A DNA stretch of 64,000 nt from an uncultured Bacilli bacterium. GTDB taxonomy: Bacteria > Bacillota_I > Bacilli_A > RF39 > UBA660. Made by a program: the position numbers and the translations under genes. Positions 26,436-35,876 of the stretch are shown piece by piece; position 1 is the stretch's first letter, and each line of letters starts with the position of its first letter. The stretch is from the NCBI GenBank assembly GCA_910577505.1, contig CAJTLN010000002.1, positions 248,001 through 312,000 on the forward strand. Reading direction: 5' to 3'. The notes under the pieces are model-generated. The model was not told where the DNA came from. It searched no databases and worked only from the letters and a program-made list of their open reading frames with translations.

Positions 26436-29333
26436 ATGGCACAGCAACTTGTTACAAATTCAGAAGTTGTTAATATTAAACATGATAATATGACAGTTTT
26501 TAGTGTGGTTTTAGAAAAGATAGAAAAATTAATAATTAGAACTTATAAAAAATATAATTTTTTAAATAAAGATTATTTTGATGAGATTTTTAAAGAGGCT
26601 TTGTTATTTGAAATAAAACAGATAAATGTTGATGAGTTTTTTGATTTTAATGAGTATATAAAAAAGAACATAAATAAAATAATAAATAAAAAATTAGGAG
26701 AAATAGCGTTAGAAAATAACTTGTATATAATTAGATGTTATATCGAAAGTCTAAAAACTAATAAGCTTGTTAGTTTATCTAAGTTTTTGAAACAAATTGG
26801 TTTTATAGATGATTTAGATATATATTTAAAATTATTGGATGATTATGAAGATTTAAGTGCAGAAATACTTTTGTTGATTGGTAATGTAAAAGAAATAAAA
26901 TATAACAAAATAAAAAGTGTTTCTTGTAATAAGGTAATGGAACAGATTTTGTTATCATATTTGATGAAAAATGACATTGAACAAATAGATGATGATTTTG
27001 AGTTAGAAGATGAATTTAGTGATGATTCGAATAAGAATTCAGAATCTGGTGATTATTATGATAGTGAAGATGAGATAGAAGAAGATGAAAAATCTAGGAA
27101 GAAAAGTGATTCTGCTGATGATTATGAAGAGGTAGAATCAAGTGCTGTAGTTGTTGATCCAGTAAAATTTTATTTAAGGGAAATAGGTAAAGTTCCTTTA
27201 TTAGATTATCAAGAAGAAAGAATTTTATTTGAAGCTTATGAAAAAGGAGATATTAATGCTAAAAAAAGAATTGAAGAAGCAAATTTAAGACTTGTTGTAT
27301 CAATTGCTAAGAGGCATGTAAGGAGAGTAAAAGGTTTAACTTTTCTAGATTTAATTCAAGAAGGTAATATTGGATTAATTAAAGCTATCGAAAAATTTGA
27401 CTATAAAAAAGGATATAAGTTCAGTACATATGCTACTTGGTGGATTAGACAAGCTATTACTAGATCGATAGGAGATTATGATAGAACAATTAGAGTACCT
27501 ATTCATATATTAGAAAAAATAAATGCATTAAAAAAAGCAGAAAAAGATTTTTATGACACAAATGGTAGAACTCCTTCTCCAGAAGAATTATCATATATTA
27601 TGAATATTCCATTAAGTAAAATAGAAGAGTTATATGATGCAATGACTGATGTTAGTAGCTTGAATGTAGTGGTTAATGATGACGATAAAAATAATACAGA
27701 ATTGGAGGCTTTTGTACCTGATCAACGTGTTAGTGTTGAGGGGGAAGCAATACTAACAGATATGCAATTAAAACTTCGTGAATTAATAAATAATTCTAGC
27801 TTAAATAAGAAAGAAATTTATGTTTTATATTGTCGTAATGGTTTTTTCGATGAACGAGTTTATACGTTGGAAGAAGTTGGAGCGAAGCTTGGGGTTACAA
27901 GAGAAAGAGTAAGACAAATAGAAGCAAAAGCTATGAGAAAATTACGCAGATATAGAGAAACAAAAAAATTTGCTAGTTATATGGATAATCCAGAAAAAGC
28001 ATTAGAATATTTGGAAAAGTCTCGAAGTGGTGATTTTAGAGAAGATAATTCAAATGCTAAAAGTAGTAGAAATAAAAAGAAGGTGACTATAGTGAAAAGA
28101 GAAGCTAAGGATACAAAAAATCTTTTCGTGTATTTAGAAGTACCAAATGATAAAGTTGATGTCTTATTTGACTGTATATCAAGTTTAAATAAAGATGATA
28201 TGAAAATATTGGTAAAAAATTGTGGAGAAGATTTTGATGGTGTTGGTCATGTTAATTTAAATACAGAAGAAAGAAGCAGACTATATTATGCAATATTGCC
28301 AAAATTAAGCGATTGTTATCATAGTTTATTAATGGTAGAGAAAGATAGTAGTGAATATTGTAATCTTCTTAAAAGTTTGAGTGAGAAATTAAGACCTGTA
28401 AGACAAACGTCAGTTTCTAATCTGATTGCATATTTTGACGATGCTTATACTTTTGAAGAATTAAAAACAGTTATTGATTCTTTATCACAGAAGGAATCTG
28501 AAACTATGTATGCCATATGTGGTCCGAAATTAGATGGAAATGATACCTCAGATGTATCTAAATTATGGAGATCTAAAATAAGCAATAGTATAATTCCTAA
28601 GATTAGAATCCGTCTTTATAATAGTTTCCCAGGTAAAAATCCTAAAATTGATGATATGGTAAAAAAAGCAAATCAGGCGGCTAGTGAAAGGTCTAAAAAT
28701 AAAAGAAAAGAAAGCAGTGAATCCAAAGTTAATAGTTCTGGAACTGGTGCTTTAACTCCTGAAAAAAAGAATACTACTAGTGGAAGTGCAGTTGTAAAAA
28801 AAGATGAAAAATCATTGATTGTTAAAAATGATAATTTAGGGGAGACTGGGAAGTCTGCTGGAGGAGTGGTTCACGAAGCTCTAGGACAATCTTTAAGGGC
28901 TCATTTTGAAGAAGCACCAGAAGAAATTAATCAAGATGAGGATGTTAATTCTAGAAGACAAATACTACCCGAAGAAGATGTGTCTCATTTAGATAATCAT
29001 AATGTGCCAGTAAATATAACTTTAGAAATAAAAGATGAGGCTGGATTTACGAAAGAAGATTATTTATTAATTCAATCTATTATATCGGCACCTGAATTTA
29101 AAGAAATGATAAAGTTGAATTTTTCAATTGAAGAAGTTGTTGTTGCATCATTTTTGCATTATGGAAGAAATGGTAAAACATTTAGTGTTGATCAGATTGC
29201 GACTTTATTGGGGATTGAATGTAATGAAGTAGTAGATATTGCTAGAAGATCAATTGCTTCTTATAAAGAATTAATTAATAAAAAGTTTGATTTGTACGAA
29301 CAAACTTTAATTAAAGGATTTAATAATAAATAA
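26436..29333 (+). CDS. rpoD: Primary sigma factor RpoD with long extra domains
   Basis: The housekeeping sigma factor. The core is complete: region 1.2 from DPVKFYLREIG (about 241), region 2 with NLRLVVSIAKRHV and YATWWIRQAITR (about 331-343), region 3, and region 4 with YTLEEVGAKLGVTRERVRQIE (about 476-496). An N-terminal extension of about 240 residues ends in an acidic linker. After region 4 come about 455 more residues: basic linkers, two related segments (SLNKDDMKIL... and SLSQKESETM...), and a last segment resembling a further region-4 HTH (IEEVVVASFLHYG, then VDQIATLLGIECNEVVDIA). Normal RpoD ends soon after region 4. GGTGAT precedes the ATG at 26436. Confidence 0.88.
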   Translation: MAQQLVTNSEVVNIKHDNMTVFSVVLEKIEKLIIRTYKKYNFLNKDYFDEIFKEALLFEIKQINVDEFFDFNEYIKKNINKIINKKLGEIALENNLYIIRCYIESLKTNKLVSLSKFLKQIGFIDDLDIYLKLLDDYEDLSAEILLLIGNVKEIKYNKIKSVSCNKVMEQILLSYLMKNDIEQIDDDFELEDEFSDDSNKNSESGDYYDSEDEIEEDEKSRKKSDSADDYEEVESSAVVVDPVKFYLREIGKVPLLDYQEERILFEAYEKGDINAKKRIEEANLRLVVSIAKRHVRRVKGLTFLDLIQEGNIGLIKAIEKFDYKKGYKFSTYATWWIRQAITRSIGDYDRTIRVPIHILEKINALKKAEKDFYDTNGRTPSPEELSYIMNIPLSKIEELYDAMTDVSSLNVVVNDDDKNNTELEAFVPDQRVSVEGEAILTDMQLKLRELINNSSLNKKEIYVLYCRNGFFDERVYTLEEVGAKLGVTRERVRQIEAKAMRKLRRYRETKKFASYMDNPEKALEYLEKSRSGDFREDNSNAKSSRNKKKVTIVKREAKDTKNLFVYLEVPNDKVDVLFDCISSLNKDDMKILVKNCGEDFDGVGHVNLNTEERSRLYYAILPKLSDCYHSLLMVEKDSSEYCNLLKSLSEKLRPVRQTSVSNLIAYFDDAYTFEELKTVIDSLSQKESETMYAICGPKLDGNDTSDVSKLWRSKISNSIIPKIRIRLYNSFPGKNPKIDDMVKKANQAASERSKNKRKESSESKVNSSGTGALTPEKKNTTSGSAVVKKDEKSLIVKNDNLGETGKSAGGVVHEALGQSLRAHFEEAPEEINQDEDVNSRRQILPEEDVSHLDNHNVPVNITLEIKDEAGFTKEDYLLIQSIISAPEFKEMIKLNFSIEEVVVASFLHYGRNGKTFSVDQIATLLGIECNEVVDIARRSIASYKELINKKFDLYEQTLIKGFNNK

Positions 29334-29354
29334 AAGACCGATGGTCTTTTTTTT
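29332..29354 (+). terminator. Terminator after rpoD
   Basis: AAAAGACC / GGTCTTTT stem, GAT loop, T8 tail. Confidence 0.9.
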
Positions 29355-29391
29355 GATGTTTAATCATGGTATACTATAATAGGAGATGATT

Positions 29392-29727
29392 ATGATGAAA
29401 GAGGATTTAAAAACTATTTTATATATGGGACTTGGTGTTTTAAGTGAAACAAATGAAAAAATTAAAGAAGCAAAAGATGATTTATACAATAAGGGCAAAG
29501 AACTTTATGAAAAAGGAGTTATTGCTAATGATGAATTAAAGCACAATATAAATGCAGCTATGAAAGATAGAGTTACTGTTGTTAATGTTAATTCGAAATA
29601 TGATAAAGATGACATTTTAAAGAAGTTTGATACTTTATCTTCAAATGAAAAAAAAGAGTTATTGAAAGCATTGAATAAAAAGGGATGGAATGATACAGAA
29701 GATGAAGAAAGTAAAGGAAAACAATAG
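29392..29727 (+). CDS. Phasin-like coiled-coil protein
   Basis: A 111-residue helical, charged protein beginning with DLKTILYMGLGVLSETNEK and continuing as heptad-like helices, the pattern of small phasin-family proteins that sit beside UbiB genes in many Bacillota. Phasins coat polyhydroxyalkanoate granules in other bacteria, but no PHA gene is present here, so that role is doubtful. AGGAGATGAT precedes the start. ubiB overlaps its 3' end by 38 nt, so the two are translated together. Confidence 0.6.
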   Translation: MMKEDLKTILYMGLGVLSETNEKIKEAKDDLYNKGKELYEKGVIANDELKHNINAAMKDRVTVVNVNSKYDKDDILKKFDTLSSNEKKELLKALNKKGWNDTEDEESKGKQ

Positions 29728-31303
29728 TCTTAGTGGCAAAGATCGTTTATTTGAAATATTGGATGTATTAAAAAAACATGACGTTTTTAGAGGAATAGAT
29801 CCTGTTAAACTAAGAGAAATATTACAAGAATTAGGTCCAACATATATTAAAGTTGGACAAATATTATCTAATCGTCCTGATATGTTACCAGAGGAATACA
29901 TTGAAGAATTAAGTAAACTTCGCAGTAATGTTAATCCAATGTCTTATCAAGAAATATTAGATATATTAAAAGAAGAGTATGATAAAAAATTATTTCAAAT
30001 ATTTTTAAGTATTGATAGAAATCCTTTAGGGAGTGCATCAATAGCACAAGTCCATAAAGCAGTATTAAAAAATGGACAAGAAGTAGTTATTAAAGTACAA
30101 CGAAGAAATATAAAAGAAACAATGATAGCAGATATTAAAGTTTTAAAAAAAGCTTTGGGAATTTTAAGAGTGCAAAAATTATTTAAAAATATCGTATCAT
30201 TTGATGAAGTGTTAGATGAACTTTTAAATACGACTTTAGAAGAAATGAATTTTTTGACTGAAGCACTTCACATAAATGAATTCTATCAAGAGAATAAAGA
30301 AATAAAATATATTAAGGTTCCTAAGGTTATAAAAAGTCTTACAACTGAAAAAGTCATAGTAATGGAATATATAAATGGATTTAATATTAGTCAAGTTGAT
30401 GAATTAAAACAAAATGGATATGATCTTGATGAAATAGGAAGCAAATTGGCAGATAATTATATTTATCAAGCAATAGATATTGGTTATTTTCATGCGGATC
30501 CCCATCCTAATAATATTATAATTACAGATGGTAAAATTGGTTATATCGATTTTGGAATGATGGGAAGATTGAATTCTCGTAATAAAGAGTTATTAAGACA
30601 ATGTATAATTGCAATTTTTAATAATGATATAAAAGAAGTTGAAAGGATACTTTTAATAATTGGAGATGCAAAAGGAGAAATAAATCATTCGCGATTATGT
30701 AGGGATTTACAATTGATACTTGATAAAAATAAATCAATGGGAATTAAAGATATAAATATCACAAGATTTGCTAATGAATTAATGAATATTCTTGGCAGTA
30801 ACGGAATTAAATTACCTAAAGATATAACGATGTTAGTTAGAGGAATTGTTGTTCTTGAAGGAACGTTGGAAACAGTTAATCCAGAAATTAGTTTATTACA
30901 AGTATTTGAAAATAGAGTTAAAAGTACCAGTATCAAATCAGTTTTAAATAAAGAAAATATGACTAAAGAAGTAGGACATTTTATGTCTTCTTTGGGAAGC
31001 TTGAATAGATTACCTAGTGATTTACATACATTTTTAAAAAGTACAACTAGAGGTGAAACTAAATTTAACATAGAAGTAACTGATTCAAATAAATTCTTGG
31101 ATAGATTCGAAAAAATGATACATAGAATTGTTGTTTGTATTTTAGATGTTGCTTTTATAGTAGGTGCAGCTTTAATGGTATCTAACGGAATAAATACTAG
31201 TGATCAAAGATTTTTATTTTATTTATATGTTGCTGTAGGTTTTATATTTACAGTATGGTTATTTATTAAAATGTATTTTGATAAATTAAATAGAAAAAAA
31301 TAG
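29690..31303 (+). CDS. UbiB/ABC1 (AarF) atypical kinase-like membrane protein
   Basis: A member of the UbiB atypical kinase family: the extended N-terminal signature LGPTYIKVGQILSNRPD (about 45-61), an A-rich loop GSASIAQVHKA replacing the glycine loop, catalytic Lys in VVIKVQ, and the active-site segment HADPHPNNIIITDGKIGYIDFG. Two C-terminal membrane helices (about 475-530) anchor it. The family supports isoprenoid lipid metabolism in other organisms; the substrate in Bacillota is unknown. The ATG at 29690 is used; 29702 is an alternative. Confidence 0.88.
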   Translation: MIQKMKKVKENNSLSGKDRLFEILDVLKKHDVFRGIDPVKLREILQELGPTYIKVGQILSNRPDMLPEEYIEELSKLRSNVNPMSYQEILDILKEEYDKKLFQIFLSIDRNPLGSASIAQVHKAVLKNGQEVVIKVQRRNIKETMIADIKVLKKALGILRVQKLFKNIVSFDEVLDELLNTTLEEMNFLTEALHINEFYQENKEIKYIKVPKVIKSLTTEKVIVMEYINGFNISQVDELKQNGYDLDEIGSKLADNYIYQAIDIGYFHADPHPNNIIITDGKIGYIDFGMMGRLNSRNKELLRQCIIAIFNNDIKEVERILLIIGDAKGEINHSRLCRDLQLILDKNKSMGIKDINITRFANELMNILGSNGIKLPKDITMLVRGIVVLEGTLETVNPEISLLQVFENRVKSTSIKSVLNKENMTKEVGHFMSSLGSLNRLPSDLHTFLKSTTRGETKFNIEVTDSNKFLDRFEKMIHRIVVCILDVAFIVGAALMVSNGINTSDQRFLFYLYVAVGFIFTVWLFIKMYFDKLNRKK

Positions 31304-31319
31304 AATAGGAGGAATATTT

Positions 31320-32384
31320 ATGAATGAAAATAAGAGTATATTAATAACAATTGGTATTACATTATTCTTATTTTCTTTTATAGTATTTTTAGTATACTTA
31401 GTATATTGTTATGCTTATTATGATGAATATCAAAAGAGTATTTATGTAGATAAATTTAATACAGCAAATAGTAAATATGTTTATGATAATTTATTCAATG
31501 ATAGTAATCTTACGTATGATGATTTTGATATTTCTTATAATTTAATGTACGATAAAAATAATTTAAAAAATATATATTATTTATATTATAAAGATAGTGG
31601 ATTATTTAATAAATTAGAAGACTTTTTTAAAACATATTATTATGGAATTAGTAAAGTGGAGATAAATGATATTGATTTTCAAGAATATGGTCAAACTAAT
31701 TTATTTAGAAGAAAGAGTTTAGATTATAAGTATATTAAAGTTAAGAGTATGGATGGATATAATAGTGTATTGGGTTTATTACATAATGTTAAGTTTAATG
31801 TAGAAGATTTTAGTGAATTAGCAATAGATAATAAGATTTTAGAGTGTAATAATAATATTTGTATAATTGATAATATATTTGGGGGATTACATACGATAAA
31901 CTATAAGTCTAATGGAATAAATTATTATGGGATTGTAAATATTAATAAAGATAATCAGAATGTTGAAGTAACTAATTTAGATAGTTTAATAAGAATCGAA
32001 AAAACTAATATTGATAATAAAGAAGACGATGTTATAACTAAAGATGCTTCTCTTAATATTGGAACTTATAAATTAAATGAATGTTATTTGGATAGTAGTT
32101 GTCCTTCAAAAATAAAAAGTTATATTAATTTATATGAAGATGGTACAGTTGATTATTATACTTATTTAACATTAGATATTGCTGGAGATACTTATAATGG
32201 AACATATGTAATTTCAGGTAATTTCTTAATATTAAAGTTTAAAAGTCATGTTTATCGAGTACATGATTATGATACTAAACAATATACAGATATTGAAGGT
32301 AGAGTGGATATGGAAATGAGATTTAAGATAGAAAATAGTAGTACTATAAAAAATGATAGTTATCAATTCAAATATAGTGTGTAG
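31320..32384 (+). CDS. Membrane-anchored protein of unknown function
   Basis: A 354-residue protein with one N-terminal membrane helix (about 7-30) and a large external part rich in Tyr, Asn and Asp. The last 100 residues form a lipocalin-like beta pattern (GTYKLNEC, DGTVDYYTYL, YNGTYVISGNFLILKF). Four Cys in the central part could pair outside the cell. AGGAGGAATATTT precedes the ATG, 16 nt after ubiB, so it may share the ubiB transcript. I do not recognise a family. Confidence 0.7.
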   Translation: MNENKSILITIGITLFLFSFIVFLVYLVYCYAYYDEYQKSIYVDKFNTANSKYVYDNLFNDSNLTYDDFDISYNLMYDKNNLKNIYYLYYKDSGLFNKLEDFFKTYYYGISKVEINDIDFQEYGQTNLFRRKSLDYKYIKVKSMDGYNSVLGLLHNVKFNVEDFSELAIDNKILECNNNICIIDNIFGGLHTINYKSNGINYYGIVNINKDNQNVEVTNLDSLIRIEKTNIDNKEDDVITKDASLNIGTYKLNECYLDSSCPSKIKSYINLYEDGTVDYYTYLTLDIAGDTYNGTYVISGNFLILKFKSHVYRVHDYDTKQYTDIEGRVDMEMRFKIENSSTIKNDSYQFKYSV

Positions 32385-32405
32385 GTAAAAGCTATGCACT
32401 TTTTC
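32376..32405 (+). terminator. Terminator before ruvA
   Basis: AGTGTGTAG / CTATGCACT stem with two wobble pairs, then T5. Confidence 0.5.
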
Positions 32406-32456
32406 TTTAAATAGATACAAATGTATGCTATACTTATTTTTAAGGATGTGTATAAA

Positions 32457-33011
32457 ATGTTTAATTATATAAAAGGAAAAATAGAGTCTTATGGACCTAA
32501 TTATATTAGTTTAGAAAATAATGGAGTTGGATATATGATATTTGTTCCAAATCCTTATGTATATCAAGAAGATAAAGAATATAAAGTATTTATTTATACT
32601 CATATAAGAGAAGAAGAATTTACTTTATATGGTTTTAGAAATGAGCAAGAAAGAGATTTCTTTTTAAGACTTATTAATGTTAAGGGAGTTGGACCTAAGC
32701 TTGCTTTACCAATTTTAGCTAGTCCAGTTGATGCAATATATGATGCAATTGAAAGAGAAAATATATTATATTTAACTAAGTTTCCTAAAGTGGGAGATAA
32801 GGTTGCACGTCAAATAATTCTTGATTTAAAAGGTAAACTAGTACGTAATGATGATTTGTTTACAAATGATGGTTTGGATGAGTTAATGGCTGTTTTAGAT
32901 AGTTTAGGGTATAAAAAAGGTGATGTTAAAAAAATATTGCCACAAGTTGATGCATCTAATCCAATTGAACAACAAATTAAGGATGCTTTAAAATTACTTA
33001 TGAGTAGATAA
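32457..33011 (+). CDS. ruvA: Holliday junction protein RuvA
   Basis: RuvA tetramers bind Holliday junctions and load the RuvB motor. It has an N-terminal OB fold (FNYIKGKIESYGPNYISLENNGVGY), tandem helix-hairpin-helix motifs (LINVKGVGPKLALPIL and LTKFPKVGDKVARQIILDLKGK), and the C-terminal RuvB-binding helices (ELMAVLDSLGYKKGDVKKIL). At 184 residues it is slightly shorter than usual. The start at 32457 fits the family N terminus. It is followed by a nucleotidase gene, then ruvB. Confidence 0.95.
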   Translation: MFNYIKGKIESYGPNYISLENNGVGYMIFVPNPYVYQEDKEYKVFIYTHIREEEFTLYGFRNEQERDFFLRLINVKGVGPKLALPILASPVDAIYDAIERENILYLTKFPKVGDKVARQIILDLKGKLVRNDDLFTNDGLDELMAVLDSLGYKKGDVKKILPQVDASNPIEQQIKDALKLLMSR

Positions 33012-33035
33012 TAAATGAATTTTAAGGAGACTATT

Positions 33036-33602
33036 ATGAAAATAGGAATTGATATTGATGATACAGTAGCTAATACTGATGAAAAAATTATAGAAGAAGC
33101 TTTAAAATATGATAAAGAATATGTAAAAGGCAGAGGATTTAAAGATAAGAATGCCTATACATTTATGGAAAAGTTCTATTGGAATGTTATGGATGTAGAT
33201 GGCTTTATGAATGTTATTAGAAAAGGTAAATTCTTTTCTGAAATAAATCCTATTTCTGATGCGGTTTCATATGTTAATAAACTTTATGAAGAAGGAAATG
33301 ATATATATTTTATTACTAGAAGAAGTAATAACTTAAAAACAAAAATGATGACTAAAAAATGGTTAAAGAAAAATGGCTTTAAATTTCATAAATTAGTTAT
33401 GGGTGGCGAAGATAAAGCCACGATGTGTAAAGATATTGGGATAGATATATTTATTGATAATGACGAAAAAAATGTTCGTAAAGTGGGAAATTTAGGAATT
33501 AAATCTATTTTAAGAGGAACAATTTATACTAGTGAAGTTAAGGATTTAACGAGATTTGATTTATGGGAAGAGATTTATAATGAGATAAAGAAGGTGAAGT
33601 AA
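33036..33602 (+). CDS. HAD-family 5'-nucleotidase-like protein (NT5C type)
   Basis: A 188-residue HAD phosphatase: motif I GIDIDDTVANT (about 4-14), motif II in YFITRRSN, motif III Lys in GGEDKATMC, motif IV FIDNDEKN. The arrangement is that of the deoxynucleotidase NT5C family. AAGGAG precedes the ATG at 33036, so the ATG at 33015 is rejected. It is sandwiched between ruvA and ruvB, overlapping ruvB by 1 nt (TAATG). A paralogue with a broken C terminus is encoded at 58047. Confidence 0.8.
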   Translation: MKIGIDIDDTVANTDEKIIEEALKYDKEYVKGRGFKDKNAYTFMEKFYWNVMDVDGFMNVIRKGKFFSEINPISDAVSYVNKLYEEGNDIYFITRRSNNLKTKMMTKKWLKKNGFKFHKLVMGGEDKATMCKDIGIDIFIDNDEKNVRKVGNLGIKSILRGTIYTSEVKDLTRFDLWEEIYNEIKKVK

Positions 33603-34615
33603 TGGGGAGATTGGTTGATGGAGAAAAAAGAGATGAATTTGATAATTTTGATCAGTCAATAAGGCCAGCATCTTTGGATGAATATGTAGGACAAACTGAT
33701 ATTAAAGAAAATTTAGAAGTTTTTATTAAAGCTTGTAAAATGAGAGACGAAGTATTAGACCATGTTTTACTTTATGGTCCTCCAGGACTTGGTAAGACAA
33801 CACTTGCACATATTATTGCGCATGAAATGGGAACTAATATAAAAACAGCTTCTGGTCCTTCAATTGAAAAAAGTGGAGATTTAGCAGCTATACTTTCTCA
33901 ACTTGAGCCAGGAGATGTATTATTTATAGATGAAATTCATAGAATACCTAGATATATTGAGGAAATATTATATCCTGCTATGGAAGATTTTGTCTTAGAT
34001 ATAGTCATATCTAATGGAGATGGTTCTTCAAGAAATTTGAGAATTGATTTACCACCATTTACTTTAGTTGGAGCGACGACTAGAGCGGGAGATATTTCTG
34101 CTCCGTTACGAGATAGATTTGGTATTACTTCTAAATTAAGTTATTATACAGATGATGAATTATTTAAGATAATTACTCGTACAAGTAAAGTTCTTGGTAT
34201 GCCAATTGAAGAGGATGCTGCTAGAGAATTAGCTAGAAGAAGTAGAAAGACTCCACGTATTGCTAACAGATTATTTAAACGTGTTAGGGATTTTGCTTTA
34301 GTGTTTGAACAAGATGTAATTGATGAAGAAATCACTAAGACTTCACTTAAACGCTTAAAAGTTGATGAAGATGGACTTGACCAAATAGATATTCAATACT
34401 TAGATGCTTTAATTACAAAGTTTAATGGTGGCCCAGTTGGAGCTCAAACTGTTGCGACATCTATTGGAGAAGAAGTTACGACGATTGAAGATGTTGTTGA
34501 ACCTTATTTATTACAAGAAGGATTTGTTAAACGTACACCAAGAGGACGTGTAGCTACTGAAAAAGCTTACAATCATTTAAATATAGAATATGATCCAAAC
34601 AGTTCTAATAAATAG
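33602..34615 (+). CDS. ruvB: Holliday junction branch migration ATPase RuvB
   Basis: The AAA+ motor that drives Holliday junction branch migration with RuvA. It has Walker A GPPGLGKTTLAH (about 59), Walker B LFIDEIHR (about 107), sensor 1 in GATTRAGDISAPLRDRFG with the arginine finger, and a C-terminal winged helix (EPYLLQEGFVKRTPRGR). At 337 residues it is full length. No RuvC is visible, consistent with the use of other resolvases in Bacillota. Confidence 0.97.
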   Translation: MGRLVDGEKRDEFDNFDQSIRPASLDEYVGQTDIKENLEVFIKACKMRDEVLDHVLLYGPPGLGKTTLAHIIAHEMGTNIKTASGPSIEKSGDLAAILSQLEPGDVLFIDEIHRIPRYIEEILYPAMEDFVLDIVISNGDGSSRNLRIDLPPFTLVGATTRAGDISAPLRDRFGITSKLSYYTDDELFKIITRTSKVLGMPIEEDAARELARRSRKTPRIANRLFKRVRDFALVFEQDVIDEEITKTSLKRLKVDEDGLDQIDIQYLDALITKFNGGPVGAQTVATSIGEEVTTIEDVVEPYLLQEGFVKRTPRGRVATEKAYNHLNIEYDPNSSNK

Positions 34616-34627
34616 AGCTGTTTTTTT
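34597..34627 (+). terminator. Terminator overlapping the ruvB end
   Basis: AAACAGTTCT / AGAGCTGTTT stem (one wobble) spanning the ruvB stop codon, followed by a T-run. Confidence 0.75.
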
Positions 34628-34646
34628 ATTATTTTTTTGTTATACT
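34618..34646 (+). promoter_or_regulatory. Probable promoter of the gene at 34669
   Basis: CTGTTT (34618-34623), 17-nt spacer, TATACT (34641-34646). The -35 element lies inside the ruvB terminator. Confidence 0.45.
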
Positions 34647-34668
34647 TAATATAGAATGGAGTTTGATT

Positions 34669-35766
34669 ATGATAAAGGATACAAAAAGAGGGATATTTAT
34701 TTTAGCGGAAGTTGTTAGTTTTATAGTTTTCATACTTTTATGTTTAGGCATTTTTTTATTATTTGAAAATAAAAGTGTAGATGATAATGAAATTAATGCA
34801 GATGTTAAGAAAGTAAGTTTACAATATGTTATTAATTATGATTTGAATATGAATGTTTCCGTTTCTTTGGAAAAAGAGGAAATGGAAGAATTATTTGATT
34901 TAGTTAAGTCTTTAGAATTTGGAGCAAGTGAAACAAAATGTGTTATTGAACCTGTATATTATTTGGAATATGGTGAAAATAAATTATATTTAGATGAAAC
35001 ATGTGGCTTAGCACTTTATAATGATAAAGAATATTCTGTTACTAAGGGTGGAGAAAAAATTACAGATTTTCTAAAAAAGAAAATTGATATTTTAAATAAA
35101 GTTTATCTTTTTAAATTTGATCAAAATACTGGTAAAGCTGAAATAATTGAAATAGATGATGATGGTAAAAATCAAATAAGAAGTATTTGGTCAAATCATA
35201 GTAAGGAAACTATGACGATGAATCTTGCTATTTTATTACAATATTATCTTTATATAGATGGTGATGTAATAGGGATAGATGAATTAGATGATTATGTTTC
35301 TTATAATGCTGCTGCTTCTCATGTTATGATGTTAAATCAAGAAATGCGAGATATATTAAATAACTATATAAAAAATAGTGGTGATGAATGTTGTTCATGC
35401 TGTCCTAATTTAAAACCTGGTGAGTCTTGTATAGATTTGTGTTGCCCTTGTTCTGGTATAGGTGAATTTAAAATAGAAGACTATAAAAAAGAAATAGAAG
35501 AATTCGGACCATTGTTTAATAAAAATAAAGGAGCAGATATAAAAACAAGGGAAGATGCTATTGAAGATGCAAAAAAGTTATGGAAAGATTGTCTTAAATT
35601 TGAAGAAAATGAAAAGTATCCTTTGACTTATAAAGTTAGCTATGATGATGAAAATGATTGTTATTTAGTTCGTGCTAATGTTATGGCGGAGAATATACTT
35701 GGTGGAGGAGCTAGCTTGATAATCAAATCTAATGGCGAAGTTATAGCTTTATGGGGTGAAAATTGA
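34669..35766 (+). CDS. Membrane-anchored protein with Cys cluster and NTF2-immunity-like end
   Basis: A 365-residue protein: N-terminal membrane helix (about 8-31), a mixed external region, a compact cysteine cluster around 240-262 (CCSCCP, then CIDLCCPC; nine Cys in about 22 residues), and a C-terminal domain (about 290-365) with the pattern YKVSYDDENDCYLVRANVM and LGGGASLIIKSNGEVIALWG. This resembles NTF2-fold immunity domains (strand-rich, LGG then IxxxGEVL). A similar C-terminal domain is encoded at 36737. GGAG lies 7 nt before the ATG at 34669. Function unknown. Confidence 0.65.
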   Translation: MIKDTKRGIFILAEVVSFIVFILLCLGIFLLFENKSVDDNEINADVKKVSLQYVINYDLNMNVSVSLEKEEMEELFDLVKSLEFGASETKCVIEPVYYLEYGENKLYLDETCGLALYNDKEYSVTKGGEKITDFLKKKIDILNKVYLFKFDQNTGKAEIIEIDDDGKNQIRSIWSNHSKETMTMNLAILLQYYLYIDGDVIGIDELDDYVSYNAAASHVMMLNQEMRDILNNYIKNSGDECCSCCPNLKPGESCIDLCCPCSGIGEFKIEDYKKEIEEFGPLFNKNKGADIKTREDAIEDAKKLWKDCLKFEENEKYPLTYKVSYDDENDCYLVRANVMAENILGGGASLIIKSNGEVIALWGEN

Positions 35767-35778
35767 TAGTTTTATTTT

Positions 35779-35807
35779 AAAAAAAGTTGAATTTTTTCAA
35801 CTTTTTT
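35779..35807 (+). terminator. Terminator after the Cys-cluster protein
   Basis: AAAAAAGTTGAA / TTCAACTTTTTT stem with a TTTT loop. Confidence 0.9.
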
Positions 35808-35821
35808 AGTTTGAAAATTAC

Positions 35822-35850
35822 TTGACTTAATAAGATGATATAAGTATTAT
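35822..35850 (+). promoter_or_regulatory. Promoter of the gene at 35877
   Basis: TTGACT (35822-35827), 17-nt spacer, TATTAT (35845-35850). Confidence 0.7.
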
Positions 35851-35876
35851 AAGCTTTATTGGGGAGAGAAATAATT

